A stretch of 64,000 nt of DNA from Actinomadura craniellae (GTDB lineage: Bacteria > Actinomycetota > Actinomycetes > Streptosporangiales > Streptosporangiaceae). The notes beneath the pieces are model-generated. The model had not been told where the DNA came from and ran no database searches. It worked only from the letters and a program-made list of their open reading frames with translations. This document shows, piece after piece, positions 1-8,640 of the stretch. The DNA lies in contig NZ_QLYX01000013.1 in NCBI RefSeq assembly GCF_003289645.1, positions 185,754 through 249,753 of the forward strand. Reading direction: 5' to 3'. The position numbers and the translations under genes are program-made. Numbering within the stretch: the first letter of the stretch is position 1; every line of letters starts with the position of its first letter.

Positions 1-53
1 ACGTGGCCGCCGGCCGGCTGGTGATCGATCCGCCGCCGGGCCTGCTCGACTGA
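1..53 (+). CDS. rimM: RimM C-terminus (partial)
   Basis: Only the last 17 codons are inside the window. They read ...[16 protein letters not shown] and end at TGA 51-53. A short tail of the form DPPxGLL is typical of RimM, the 30S-maturation factor that binds ribosomal protein S19. Position supports the call: rimM directly precedes trmD in most bacteria, and here the gap to the trmD start is 4 nt, implying translational coupling in one operon. Nothing about the active domains can be seen. The identification rests on the tail and the neighbour. Confidence 0.75.
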   Translation, partial: VAAGRLVIDPPPGLLD

Positions 54-57
54 CGCC

Positions 58-831
58 ATGCGCATCGACATCGTCTCGATCTTTCCCGAGTACTTCGCCC
101 CGCTCGACGTCTCGCTGCTCGGCAAGGCCCGGCGGCGGGGGCTCGTCGACGTCACCGTGCACGATCTGCGCGAGTGGACCCACGACCGGCACCGGACGGT
201 GGACGACACCCCGTACGGCGGTGGGCCCGGGATGGTGATGAAACCCGAGCCCTGGGGTGAGGCGCTCGACACCATCGCGCCACCGCCCGTGACGCCGCGG
301 CTGGTCGTGCCCACACCCAGCGGGCGGCCGTTCACCCAGGCGCTCGCGGTGGAGTACGCCGCCGAGCCCTGGCTGCTGTTCGCCTGCGGGCGGTACGAGG
401 GCATCGACTCCCGGGTCGTCGCGGCGGCCCGCGAGCGGATGCCGGTCGACGAGGTCGGCATCGGCGACTACGTGCTCGCCGGCGGTGAGGTGGCGGTGCT
501 GGTGATGGTCGAGGCCGTCAGCAGGTTGCTGCCCGGGGTGCTGGGCAACCTCGACTCGGTCACCGACGACTCGTTCGCGCCCGGCGCGATGGAGACCCTG
601 CTGGAAGGGCCCATCTACACCAAGCCGCCCGTCTGGCGCGACCGTCCCGTTCCCGAAGTGCTGCTGTCGGGGAACCACGGCGCCATCGCCCGCTGGCGGC
701 GGGACCAGGCGCTGCGCCGGACGGCGGCCCACCGGCCCGACCTGGTGGCCCGTCTCACCGGGCTGGACGACCACGACCGCCGGGTGTTGCGGGAGGCCGG
801 GTACGACCAGGAACCTGACGGGGAGCCCTGA
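58..831 (+). CDS. trmD: tRNA (guanine-N1)-methyltransferase TrmD
   Basis: Methylates G37 of tRNAs reading CNN codons, using S-adenosylmethionine, which prevents +1 frameshifting. The 257-residue length is normal. The SPOUT knot signature is visible: the YEGIDSR segment near residue 110 and [11 protein letters not shown] near residue 140, which form the deep trefoil knot that binds SAM. The N-terminus [13 protein letters not shown] is typical. The start lies 4 nt after the rimM stop, so the two are probably translated from one message. Downstream rplS has its own leader of about 165 nt. Assignment is secure. Confidence 0.97.
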   Translation: MRIDIVSIFPEYFAPLDVSLLGKARRRGLVDVTVHDLREWTHDRHRTVDDTPYGGGPGMVMKPEPWGEALDTIAPPPVTPRLVVPTPSGRPFTQALAVEYAAEPWLLFACGRYEGIDSRVVAAARERMPVDEVGIGDYVLAGGEVAVLVMVEAVSRLLPGVLGNLDSVTDDSFAPGAMETLLEGPIYTKPPVWRDRPVPEVLLSGNHGAIARWRRDQALRRTAAHRPDLVARLTGLDDHDRRVLREAGYDQEPDGEP

Positions 832-997
832 CACCGTTTTCCGGTGGACCGAGATCCTGTGGCACACTAGAGCGTCGCCCGGCTTCGTGCTGGGCACCTC
901 ATGACTTCCCGGCAAGACCCGCACTCCGCGGCGCAACGCCCCCACCATGTTCACCGGGGCCTCTGGTGTCCGCGTTCGACCACAAGGATTCGCAGTC

Positions 998-1348
998 ATG
1001 CACACCCTGATCCAGGAGATCGAAAAGGCCGCGATGCGGTCGGACATCCCCGACTTCCGCCCCGGTGACACGCTGAAGGTGCACGTGCGCGTGACGGAAG
1101 GCAACCGGAGCCGGATCCAGGTCTTCCAGGGCGTGGTGATCCGGCGGCAGGGCGGTGGCGCCCGCGAGACCTTCACGGTCCGCAAGGTCAGCTACAGCGT
1201 CGGGGTGGAGCGCACCTTCCCGCTGAACAGCCCCTCCATTGACAAGATCGAGGTCGTCACCCGAGGTGACGTCCGCCGCGCCAAGCTCTACTACCTGCGC
1301 AACCTGCGCGGCAAGGCGGCGCGCATCAAGGAGAAGCGCGACTTCTGA
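998..1348 (+). CDS. rplS: 50S ribosomal protein L19
   Basis: L19 sits at the 30S-50S interface. I chose ATG 998 ([14 protein letters not shown]...) over an upstream in-frame start at 947 because L19 proteins begin exactly here, and an AAGGA stretch at 984-988 sits at ribosome-binding distance. The product is 116 residues, normal for the family. The conserved [13 protein letters not shown] and [11 protein letters not shown] strands are present, as is the basic C-terminus [25 protein letters not shown] tail. The leader 832-997 contains a weak GCCCGG...CTGGGC hairpin near 876-894. It could be a 5-prime regulatory leader but matches no motif I can name. Confidence 0.96.
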   Translation: MHTLIQEIEKAAMRSDIPDFRPGDTLKVHVRVTEGNRSRIQVFQGVVIRRQGGGARETFTVRKVSYSVGVERTFPLNSPSIDKIEVVTRGDVRRAKLYYLRNLRGKAARIKEKRDF

Positions 1349-1508
1349 GGCTCGTCATGCCCGCCCCGGCCCGTCCCGCCGACGGCCCGGGGCGTTCATG
1401 TACCGAGCCTTACCCGCCCCTTACCGGCGGGGTCGTACGCTCAGGGCGGTGCGCAACACGGTGGAGCGTTTGGCCACCTGCCGTTGCGCACCTATTAGGC
1501 TCGACCCG

Positions 1509-2471
1509 ATGACAGACGATGACCGGGACCTACGGGATCTCGAGGCGGCCCGTACCGGCGGCGGCGATCCCGATGCGCCCGAGGACGATCGGAGAGACGT
1601 GCGTTCCGAGGCCGAAGGTGCGGTGCCGGAGGAGAAGTGGCCGGTCGACGAGCCGGACCCGGCTGATGACGAGGGCAAGAAGCAGGGCTCCTTCTGGAAG
1701 GAACTGCCGGTCCTCATCGGGGTCGCGCTGGTACTGGCCCTGATCATCAAGGCTTTCGCGGTCCAGGCCTTCTACATCCCGTCGGCCTCGATGGAGAACA
1801 CACTCCAGATCGGCGACCGGGTGCTGGTCAACAAGATCGTCTACCGCACTCGCGATGTCGAACGCGGTGACATCGTCGTTTTCAACGGGCTCGACTCCTG
1901 GGACCCCGAGGTCCAGTACGAGCAGCCGTCCAACCCCGTGATGCGTGCGCTCCGGGCGGTCGGCAGCGCCTTCGGGGTGGTGCCCCAGGAGAAGGACTAC
2001 ATCAAGCGGGTCATCGGGGTCCCCGGCGACCGGGTCAAGTGCTGCGACGCCCAGGGCCGGATGACCGTCAACGGGGTGCCGCTGGACGAACGGTCCTACC
2101 TGTACACCGACGCGTTCAGCGGGCAGCAGAACAAGCCGTCCAACGACGCCTTCGACGTGACGGTGGGCCAGGGGCAGCTCTGGGTGATGGGCGACCACCG
2201 CGAGGTCTCCTACGACTCACGGCAGCACCGGGGCGACCCGGGCGGCGGCGCGATTCCCGAGTCCCGCGTGATCGGCCGGGCCTTCGTCGTCGTCTGGCCG
2301 CTGAACCGCATCGACACCCTGCCGATTCCCAAGACCTTCCAGCAGCCGGCGCTGAGCGCCGCCGCCGCACTCGCCCCGGCCACTCCCATGGTGCTGGGTC
2401 TGGTCACCGCCCTTCCCCTCACCTGGACGCACCGCCGGTTCCGCCGGTACCGGCACTCCCGCCGGAACTGA
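1509..2471 (+). CDS. lepB: Signal peptidase I
   Basis: Cleaves signal peptides of exported proteins at the outer face of the membrane (peptidase family S26). The start is taken as ATG 1509 (MTDDDRDL...), giving 320 residues; the frame continues upstream but encodes no family sequence. An acidic cytoplasmic N-terminus precedes a transmembrane helix at about residues 64-88. Box B, IPSASMENTL, carries the nucleophile Ser94. The general base is Lys166 in DYIKRVIGVPGDRV. Box E reads MGDHREVSYDSR, with His where GDNR is common. A hydrophobic stretch near residues 285-300 suggests a second C-terminal helix. Its place between rplS and rnhB is standard in actinobacteria. Confidence 0.95.
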   Translation: MTDDDRDLRDLEAARTGGGDPDAPEDDRRDVRSEAEGAVPEEKWPVDEPDPADDEGKKQGSFWKELPVLIGVALVLALIIKAFAVQAFYIPSASMENTLQIGDRVLVNKIVYRTRDVERGDIVVFNGLDSWDPEVQYEQPSNPVMRALRAVGSAFGVVPQEKDYIKRVIGVPGDRVKCCDAQGRMTVNGVPLDERSYLYTDAFSGQQNKPSNDAFDVTVGQGQLWVMGDHREVSYDSRQHRGDPGGGAIPESRVIGRAFVVVWPLNRIDTLPIPKTFQQPALSAAAALAPATPMVLGLVTALPLTWTHRRFRRYRHSRRN

Positions 2472-2590
2472 GCCTCCCGGTCCATCGGCGTTGCCACCGG
2501 AGGCCACTCGTTCGGGCAGGGCCGGTTGACGCCGTTGGGACGAAGTTGCCGGGTCACCGCCGAGGCCGCTCGTCCGGACGAGGCCAGGGC

Positions 2591-2679
2591 ATCCGGTCCT
2601 CGCCTGGGCTGCTCGGCCGTCCACGTCGCCGACCGGGATGGCCGGGCGGGGATCCGTCCTCGCCCGGGCGGTTCGGCCG
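2591..2679 (+). repeat. Degenerate direct repeat in the lepB-rnhB gap
   Basis: The 357-nt gap 2472-2828 holds no gene I can support. It contains two near-identical segments of about 28 nt, starting ATCCGGTCCTCGCCTGGGC at 2591 and ATCCGTCCTCGCCCGGGC at 2652, both ending TCGGCCG, with a period of about 61 nt. A perfect 14-bp palindrome CTCGTCCGGACGAG lies just upstream at 2569-2582. These could be remnants of a duplicated non-coding element or part of an RNA leader for rnhB. No function is assigned. Confidence 0.4.
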
Positions 2680-2828
2680 ATGCCCGGGATGGGACCGTGT
2701 GGCCGGGTGGCCGGAGCGCTCCGGGGCTCACCCGCCGGGTGAGGTCAGGGTGGACGTACGGGGCGAGGGTCCTGTGCGCCGCCCCGGCGCCGGCGAGGAC
2801 GGCCTAGGCTTGTCCTCATGGAGCCGAG

Positions 2829-3620
2829 GTGACGATGACGGGTCTACGGCGCCCGCCCCGGTACACACCGCGCCGTGACGCCGGGCTGTACGCCTACGAG
2901 CGCGCGCTCGAACACGGCGGGTTCACTCCGGTGGCCGGTGTCGACGAGGCCGGACGGGGAGCCTGCGCGGGTCCCATGGTGATCGCCGCGGTGATCCTGC
3001 CGGCCGGACGGCGTGACCGGATCGAGGGGCTGGCCGACTCCAAGCTGCTCACCCCCCGCCGCCGGGAGGAGATCTACGCGCGGATCGTGGCCCGGGCACG
3101 GGCGTGGAGCGTGGTGGTCGTCCCATCCCGCGACATCGACCGGATCGGGCTGCACCGGTGCAACATCACCGGGATGCGGCGGGCCCTGGCCGCACTGACC
3201 GTCCGCCCGGCCTACGCGCTCAGCGACGGGTTCCGGATTCCCGGCCTGGACGTACCCGGGCTGGCGATCCCCAAGGGCGATCAGGTCGCCGCCTGCGTGG
3301 CCGCGGCCTCGGTCGTCGCCAAGGTGACCCGCGACCGGCTGATGGGCGAGCTGCACGAGCGCTTCCCCGAGTACGGCTTCGACGTGCACAAGGGTTACGG
3401 CACCCGGGAGCACACGGCCGCGCTGGCCGCGCACGGCCCGTGCGCCGAGCACCGCTTCTCGTTCGTGAACATCGCACGGCTGCAGGAGGACGTGACCACC
3501 ATGCGGAAGGACGGAACCCCCGATGCGCGGATGCGCAAGAATGAATCCGGGGCGCCCGGGGACACTGCTCCGCACGGTGCAGATCTTGTTGGTGTGGCCG
3601 ATCCGGCCGACGTCGCCTGA
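2829..3620 (+). CDS. rnhB: Ribonuclease HII
   Basis: Removes RNA from RNA-DNA hybrids and misincorporated ribonucleotides. The acidic motif GVDEAGRG (Asp39, Glu40), LADSKLL, the ALSDG segment and ASVVAKVTRD are all visible and match type 2 RNase H. Two starts compete: GTG 2829 behind GGAG at 2820-2823, and ATG 2835 behind GAGG at 2826-2829. The difference is two residues. After the catalytic fold ends near VNIARL there is an extra tail of about 45 hydrophilic residues rich in Asp, Lys and Gly that most homologues lack. It is probably disordered. Confidence 0.94.
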   Translation: MTMTGLRRPPRYTPRRDAGLYAYERALEHGGFTPVAGVDEAGRGACAGPMVIAAVILPAGRRDRIEGLADSKLLTPRRREEIYARIVARARAWSVVVVPSRDIDRIGLHRCNITGMRRALAALTVRPAYALSDGFRIPGLDVPGLAIPKGDQVAACVAAASVVAKVTRDRLMGELHERFPEYGFDVHKGYGTREHTAALAAHGPCAEHRFSFVNIARLQEDVTTMRKDGTPDARMRKNESGAPGDTAPHGADLVGVADPADVA

Positions 3621-3641
3621 TCAGGCAAGCGGGGAGGAACC

Positions 3642-3953
3642 GTGAGCGCAGAGGATCTCGAAAAGTACGAGACCGAGATGGAGCTCCAGCTCTATCGCGA
3701 GTACCGCGACGTCGTCGGCTTGTTCAGCTACGTCGTCGAGACCGAACGGCGGTTCTATCTCACCAACTCCGTGGACCTCCAGGTGCGCAGCACCGACAAC
3801 GGCGAGGTGTTCTTCGAGGTCACGATGCAGGACGCCTGGGTCTGGGACATGTACCGCCCGGCGCGGTTCGTCAAGAACGTTCGGGTGGTCACCTTCAAGG
3901 ACGTCAACGTCGAGGAACTGGCCAAGAGCGACCTCGAACTCCCGCGCAACTAA
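3642..3953 (+). CDS. DUF2469 family protein
   Basis: A 103-residue acidic protein starting at GTG 3642 (MSAEDLEKYETEMELQLYREYRD...). DUF2469 is nearly universal and highly conserved in actinobacteria, always close to rnhB and yraN. Its function is not established. Visible features are a charged N-terminal helix, a central beta-rich segment with WVWDMYRPARFVK, and the tail ELAKSDLELP. It begins 21 nt after rnhB behind GGGGAGG and is probably cotranscribed. The family call is firm; the role is unknown. Confidence 0.93.
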   Translation: MSAEDLEKYETEMELQLYREYRDVVGLFSYVVETERRFYLTNSVDLQVRSTDNGEVFFEVTMQDAWVWDMYRPARFVKNVRVVTFKDVNVEELAKSDLELPRN

Positions 3954-4041
3954 CGCGGTTCGGCCGGCGCTCAGGGCCGGGACGGACGATGGCGCAGGTG
4001 GACGCGGAGTAGACGCGCGGCTGACGCCGCTCGGGCGGTGC

Positions 4042-5262
4042 TCAGGGCCGGACCCCCTGCCCGGAAGAACGGGACGGGTGGGGCTCGGCGCCCCCTGAAG
4101 GTCCCCGGCGGGCCGGGCGGTGGGGCATGCGCCAGCCCTGGCCACAACGTTCCACGAAGCCGCCGGCCGCGAGCACGCCGAGCAGGCCGTGGGCGGTGGC
4201 GGTGTCGACCCCGGCGCGGACCGCGATCTGCGCCAACCCCGCGGAGCCCCGGGCCGGGACGGCCTCCAGCACCTGCCGGGTGAGGGGTTCGAGCTCGTCG
4301 TGGGGAAGCACCGGCCCACGGGGGCGCGGAGCCAGATCGTCGCCGATGCTGCCGACCTCCTCGATCACCTCGGCGGCCGAGGTCACGCACCGGGCGGGCG
4401 GCTCGTCACGGAGCAACTGGTGGCAGCCCCGCGAACCGCGCGAGGTGACCGGGCCGGGCACGGCCATGACCGCCCGCCCCAGCTCGCGTGCATGGGTGGC
4501 GGTGTTGCGGGCACCGCTGCGGATCTCGGCCTCGACCACCACGGTGCCCCGGCTCAACGCCGCGATCACCCGGTTGCGGACGAGGAAGCGCAGCCGGGTC
4601 GGCCGCACCCCGGGTGGTGACTCGGTGACCAGCAGGGCGCGTTCGGCCATTTCGGCGAACAGGCCGTCGTTGCGGGACGGGTAGGGCCGGTCGACCCCGT
4701 TGGCGAAGACCCCGACGGTCGGACCGTCCGCGGCGAGCGCTCCCCGGTGGGCGGCGGCGTCGATGCCGAGGGCCCCGCCGCTGACCACCGTCCACCCGGC
4801 CCGAGCCAGGTCCGCGCCCAGTTCGGCGGCGACCCGCGTTCCGTAGGAGGTGGCGGCTCGCGCCCCCACCACGGCGACCGAACGCAGGCAGCCGAAGCGC
4901 AGGTCCATGGGGCCGCGCAGCCAGAGCGCGTACGGCCGCCGGTGACCGAGATCGTTGAGCGTGGTGGGCCATTCGGTGTCGCCCGGGCAGACCAGCCGCA
5001 GCCCCAGCCGGTCGGCCACCTCGCGGTCGGCCTCCGGATCGGCGCCGCCCAGCCGGATGCGCCAGCTTTCCAACCGTTCGGCGAGGCGTAGCCCGGCCCG
5101 CTCCCCGGAAACGATGCCGGCCGGGGCCGCACCGGTGCGGATCGCGTCAACGGCTCCGGCCGGCCCCAGCCGCTCGACCAGCCGGCCGAGCAGCGCGTCT
5201 CCCGGTTCGGCGACGGCGCAGAGCGTGGCCCGGGCGAACCGTTCCTCCGCGGCGGCGCTCAT
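4042..5262 (-). CDS. dprA: DNA-processing protein DprA
   Basis: DprA protects incoming single-stranded DNA and loads RecA during natural transformation; many non-competent bacteria keep it. The start at 5262 (MSAAAEERFARATLCAV) overlaps the comM-like stop by 4 nt (ATGA), giving 406 residues. The Rossmann-like core is clear: VAVVGARAATSYG, SGGALGIDAAAH, GTVVVEAEIRSGARNTA and VMAVPGPV. A winged-helix domain follows at about residues 315-380. The genes run yraN, comM, dprA in the minus direction, convergent with DUF2469. The end is separated from DUF2469 by 88 nt carrying a GCTCAGGGCCGG direct repeat. Confidence 0.95.
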   Translation of the reverse strand: MSAAAEERFARATLCAVAEPGDALLGRLVERLGPAGAVDAIRTGAAPAGIVSGERAGLRLAERLESWRIRLGGADPEADREVADRLGLRLVCPGDTEWPTTLNDLGHRRPYALWLRGPMDLRFGCLRSVAVVGARAATSYGTRVAAELGADLARAGWTVVSGGALGIDAAAHRGALAADGPTVGVFANGVDRPYPSRNDGLFAEMAERALLVTESPPGVRPTRLRFLVRNRVIAALSRGTVVVEAEIRSGARNTATHARELGRAVMAVPGPVTSRGSRGCHQLLRDEPPARCVTSAAEVIEEVGSIGDDLAPRPRGPVLPHDELEPLTRQVLEAVPARGSAGLAQIAVRAGVDTATAHGLLGVLAAGGFVERCGQGWRMPHRPARRGPSGGAEPHPSRSSGQGVRP

Positions 5263-6821
5263 GCGGCCCTCCCGCTCCACAGGTCGAGGGCGCTGCCGAC
5301 GTCCGAGGCCGCCGGGATGTCCCGGCCGGCGAGGTCGGCGCAGCTCCACGCCACACGCAGCACCCGGTCGAGCCCCCGGGCGCTGAGCGTCCCGGCGCCC
5401 AGGGCCCGATCGACCGGGAGCATCGCTTCCGGCGGCGGGGTGAACCGTCGCCGCAACTCCGGCCCCGGAACCTCGGCGTTCACCCGCCAGGGCGAGCCCG
5501 CCAGCCGCTTGGCGGCGCGCTCGCGGGCCTCCAGCACCCGTTCGGCGACCACCGCGCTGGACTCCGCGACCTCCAGGTCGTAGCGCAACTCGTTCTGGGT
5601 GGCCGCCTGGAGCTCCAGTTTCAGATCGATGCGGTCGAGCAGCGGCCCGGAGATCCGGGCCAGATACCGGTGCCGCACCGACGCGGGACAACTGCAGTCG
5701 ATCTGCTTGGCCGCCGCGCAGGGGCAGGGGTTGGCCGCGAGGACCAGCATGAACTGGGCGGGGAACCGGGCGCTGCCGCCCGCCCGGGAGATCGTCACCT
5801 CGCCCGCCTCCAGCGGCTGCCGGAGCGCGTCGAGCACCCCACCGCTGAACTCGGGGGCTTCGTCCAGGAACAGGACCCCGTGATGGGCCAGGGAGGCGGC
5901 CCCGGGCTGGAGCAGCCGGCCGGAGCCGCTGCCCACCATGGCGGCCCGGGTGGCGGTGTGGTGCGGCGCGCAGAAGGGCGGCCGGTCGATCAGTGGCCGC
6001 CCCGGTGGCAGCGTGCCCGCCACCGAGTGGATCGCGCTGGCTTCTAGGGCCGCCTCCTGGTCCAGCGGGGGCAGCAGCGTCGGCAGCCGCTCGGCGAGCA
6101 TGGTCTTGCCGCAGCCCGGCGGCCCGGCCAGCAACAGGTGATGACCTCCGGCGGCACTGATCTCCAGGGCTCGCCGGCCGTCGGCCTGACCGCGGACGTC
6201 GGACAGGTCGAGATCCGCACGACGGTCCCGCAGCCGCAGCGCCGCCCCCTCGGGGTGGGGCACGGTTGGGAGGGGCGGTTCGGCCTGCTCCTCCTCCACG
6301 GGCGGCGGCTCGCCGCGGAGCCGGCACATCAGCGCCCGCAGCGTGCCGACAGCGATCACTTCGGTGTCGGGGACGAGCATCGCCTCGTCGGCGTTGGGCC
6401 GGGGGACGACCACCGTCCGGCAGCCGGCCCCGGCCGCCGCCAGCACCGCGGGGAGCACCCCCGGCACCGTCCGGATCCGCCCGTCCAGCCCCAGCTCACC
6501 GATCATGACCAGGCCGTGGCAGGAGGACTGGGGTGCCGCCCCGGCGGCGGCCAGCATCGCGACCGCGATGGCCAGGTCGAAGCTCGACCCCCGCTTGGGC
6601 AGGCTGGCCGGGAAGAGGGAGACCGTGACGTGCCTGTTGGGCCAGGTCTCGCCCGAATTGAAGATGGCCGCCCGGACCCGGTCACGGGCCTCGGCGAGCG
6701 CCGCGTCGGGCAGCCCCACCAGATGCAGCCCCGGCACCCCGCTGGTGATGGCGGCCTCGACGTCGACGACGAAGCCCTCCATGCCGACCAGCGCGACCGA
6801 GCGCGTCCTGGCGAGTGCCAT
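5259..6821 (-). CDS. comM: YifB/ComM-type Mg-chelatase-like AAA+ ATPase
   Basis: 520 residues, the family's usual length. ComM is a hexameric helicase that promotes branch migration during integration of transforming DNA. The N-terminal Lon-like fold spans residues 1-180. Walker A GPPGCGKTMLAERL lies near residue 213, Walker B LFLDEAPEF follows, and the C-terminal Mg-chelatase region includes RHRYLARISGPLLDRIDL. It lies between yraN (2-nt gap) and dprA (4-nt overlap), so the three are one transcription unit. The symbol follows the family; competence in this organism is not shown. Confidence 0.93.
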   Translation of the reverse strand: MALARTRSVALVGMEGFVVDVEAAITSGVPGLHLVGLPDAALAEARDRVRAAIFNSGETWPNRHVTVSLFPASLPKRGSSFDLAIAVAMLAAAGAAPQSSCHGLVMIGELGLDGRIRTVPGVLPAVLAAAGAGCRTVVVPRPNADEAMLVPDTEVIAVGTLRALMCRLRGEPPPVEEEQAEPPLPTVPHPEGAALRLRDRRADLDLSDVRGQADGRRALEISAAGGHHLLLAGPPGCGKTMLAERLPTLLPPLDQEAALEASAIHSVAGTLPPGRPLIDRPPFCAPHHTATRAAMVGSGSGRLLQPGAASLAHHGVLFLDEAPEFSGGVLDALRQPLEAGEVTISRAGGSARFPAQFMLVLAANPCPCAAAKQIDCSCPASVRHRYLARISGPLLDRIDLKLELQAATQNELRYDLEVAESSAVVAERVLEARERAAKRLAGSPWRVNAEVPGPELRRRFTPPPEAMLPVDRALGAGTLSARGLDRVLRVAWSCADLAGRDIPAASDVGSALDLWSGRAA

Positions 6822-6822
6822 G

Positions 6823-7182
6823 TCAGCACACCCCCCGCAGGTGGTCGAGGGTGAACCCGTCGCCGGCGGTGCCGAGCAGCCCGATCACGTCGACCCGGAT
6901 CCCGGCGGTGTGGATGCCGTGCGTGGCGCCCCACCGCCCGGCCAGCCGGCGCAGCCGGGCGGCCTTGGCCCGGCCGACCCCCTCGACGGGCGTGCCGAAC
7001 GCGGCGTCCCGCCGTGTCTTGACCTCGCAGACCACGTGCTGGCGGCCGTCGTAGGCGATGATGTCGAGCTCTCCCTCGGGGCATCGCCAGTTGCGCTCGA
7101 CGACCGTCCAGCCGAGCCGGGTGGTCAGGTAGCGCACCGCGGCGTCTTCGCCCTGGCGGCCCAGTGTCTTCTTGGCGCTCAT
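6823..7182 (-). CDS. YraN family (UPF0102) nuclease-fold protein
   Basis: 119 residues from ATG 7182 (MSAKKTLGRQGEDAAV), with GTGAGG just upstream on the minus strand. The restriction-endonuclease-like core is visible: GEDAAVRYL, then GELDIIAYDG and VVCEVKTRRD, supplying the D...ExK metal site. The cellular role of YraN is not settled, though it sits with comM and dprA in many phyla. It is the first gene of the minus-strand trio, and its promoter must lie in 7183-7618. Confidence 0.92.
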   Translation of the reverse strand: MSAKKTLGRQGEDAAVRYLTTRLGWTVVERNWRCPEGELDIIAYDGRQHVVCEVKTRRDAAFGTPVEGVGRAKAARLRRLAGRWGATHGIHTAGIRVDVIGLLGTAGDGFTLDHLRGVC

Positions 7183-7618
7183 CCGCCTCACCTCCGCCTC
7201 CGACGGTGCCTGGCGCGGCCTCCCGCCCGACAGTGGAACATCGTTCTGTGGATAACCATGCGTGCTCGGGATGCAGCGCAAAGTGGTCACCGGATGATCA
7301 TCGGAAGGCGGGTGAGGAGCACCATGCGACCGGCTGTGCCTACATGCCGGCGGGGGGCCTTCTACCCCCGTTGTCGCGCGCTCCGGGGCGCGTAGGGCCC
7401 GCGGAGCCTTGAACGCGCCGCCACGCCACGGCCTCCAGCGCTTCGGCCGACGCCGGGGCGAGCGTTCGGGCGGCGAGGATCGGCAGCACCGACAGGCCCC
7501 GGAGCGTGGAGCGGGGCATGCCCACCGAGCTGCCTGGCACGAACGGCACCCGGCGCGAGGGCGGCCGGAGTGGGCGGGGGAGGTTGCGTCCGAGGAGGAT
7601 GAAGCGCACGGTGGGTCC
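7183..7618. promoter_or_regulatory. Divergent intergenic region with a DnaA-box-like site
   Basis: This 436-nt gap lies between yraN (minus) and the recombinase gene (plus). No coding sequence here looks real. TGTGGATAA at 7247-7255 is an exact match to the reverse complement of the classical DnaA box TTATCCACA. A single box does not make an origin. An ATG with a good AGGAGG (7593-7598) at 7599 opens only a 7-codon frame that ends (TGA) across the GTG start of the recombinase. It may couple translation or be chance. Confidence 0.4.
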
Positions 7619-8539
7619 GTGAAACCGGACGATCCACTGCCCCGGGCGCTGGCGGAGGCGCTCGATGAGTTCGGGCGGCATCTGCGGGCGGAACGGGACC
7701 TGTCGCCGCACACGGTCCGCAACTACCTCGCCGACCTCGCCGACCTGTTCGCGTACGCGGCGCGGGTGGGGATCACCGGCCCCGGCTCGATCGACGTCGA
7801 GCTGCTGCGGGGCTGGCTGGCCCGCCAGCACGCGCTCGGCCGGGCGCGCTCGACCCTGGCCCGGCGGACGGCCGCGGCCCGCGCCTTCACCGCGTACGCG
7901 CACCGCCGGGGACTGCTCGGCGAGGACCCCGGGCGGTTGCTCGGCACCCCCCGGCGGACCCGCCCGCTGCCCAGGGTGATGCGCCAGGACGAGGCCACCG
8001 CACTGCTGGACGCGGTGGTGCCGGCCGACCCCGTCGGGTTCCGGGACCGGGCGGTCCTCGAACTGCTGTACGCCACCGGGATCCGGGTGAGCGAGCTGTG
8101 CGGGCTGGACGTCGACGACCTCGACCGGGACCGGGCGGCGGTCAGGGTACTCGGCAAGGGCGGCAAGGAGCGGGTGGTGCCGGTGGGAGCGCCCGCACTG
8201 CGTGCCGTCGACGCCTGGCTGACCGCCGGCCGGCCCGCGCTCGCCGGCGAGCACAGCGGCCCCGCACTCTTCCTCGGCTCCCGGGGTGGCCGGCTGCACC
8301 CGACCAGCGCCCGGCGGCTGGTGCACGCCCGGATCGCCGAAGCCGGCGACGACCTGCCCGACCTCGGCCCGCACGGGCTACGGCACACCGCGGCCACCCA
8401 TCTCCTTGAGGGCGGCGCCGACCTGCGCAGCGTCCAGGAGATCCTCGGCCACGCCTCGTTGCAGACCACCCAGCTCTACACCCAGGTGTCGGCCGAGCGG
8501 CTCAAGCACGTCCACCGCCAGGCCCACCCCCGCGCCTGA
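7619..8539 (+). CDS. xerC: Tyrosine recombinase, XerC type
   Basis: 306 residues from GTG 7619 ([18 protein letters not shown]). The N-terminal SAM-like core-binding domain (about 1-100) includes [14 protein letters not shown]. The catalytic domain shows the first Arg in [24 protein letters not shown] (HxxR), [12 protein letters not shown] (His/Trp position and the nucleophile Tyr). Length and motifs fit XerC/XerD, which resolve chromosome dimers at dif. The location between dprA and the M23 gene is where actinobacteria keep xerC. The frame is open upstream to 7409 but that part has no family sequence. Confidence 0.88.
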   Translation: MKPDDPLPRALAEALDEFGRHLRAERDLSPHTVRNYLADLADLFAYAARVGITGPGSIDVELLRGWLARQHALGRARSTLARRTAAARAFTAYAHRRGLLGEDPGRLLGTPRRTRPLPRVMRQDEATALLDAVVPADPVGFRDRAVLELLYATGIRVSELCGLDVDDLDRDRAAVRVLGKGGKERVVPVGAPALRAVDAWLTAGRPALAGEHSGPALFLGSRGGRLHPTSARRLVHARIAEAGDDLPDLGPHGLRHTAATHLLEGGADLRSVQEILGHASLQTTQLYTQVSAERLKHVHRQAHPRA

Positions 8540-8640
8540 GGGAAGCCCCCGGCCCCGCCGTTCGAGTCGGCTCGCCGGCGCGGGGAGACCGATCCCATGC
8601 CCGATCCCATGCCCGGGCCCGATCCGGCTGCGGACGTGGG

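Noticed and set aside
832..997. Ribosomal-protein leader riboswitch before rplS
   Set aside because: A weak hairpin is present but does not match any leader motif I can name; insufficient for a feature.
7247..7255. Possible replication origin
   Set aside because: One DnaA box, no box cluster, and no dnaA, dnaN or gyr genes nearby.
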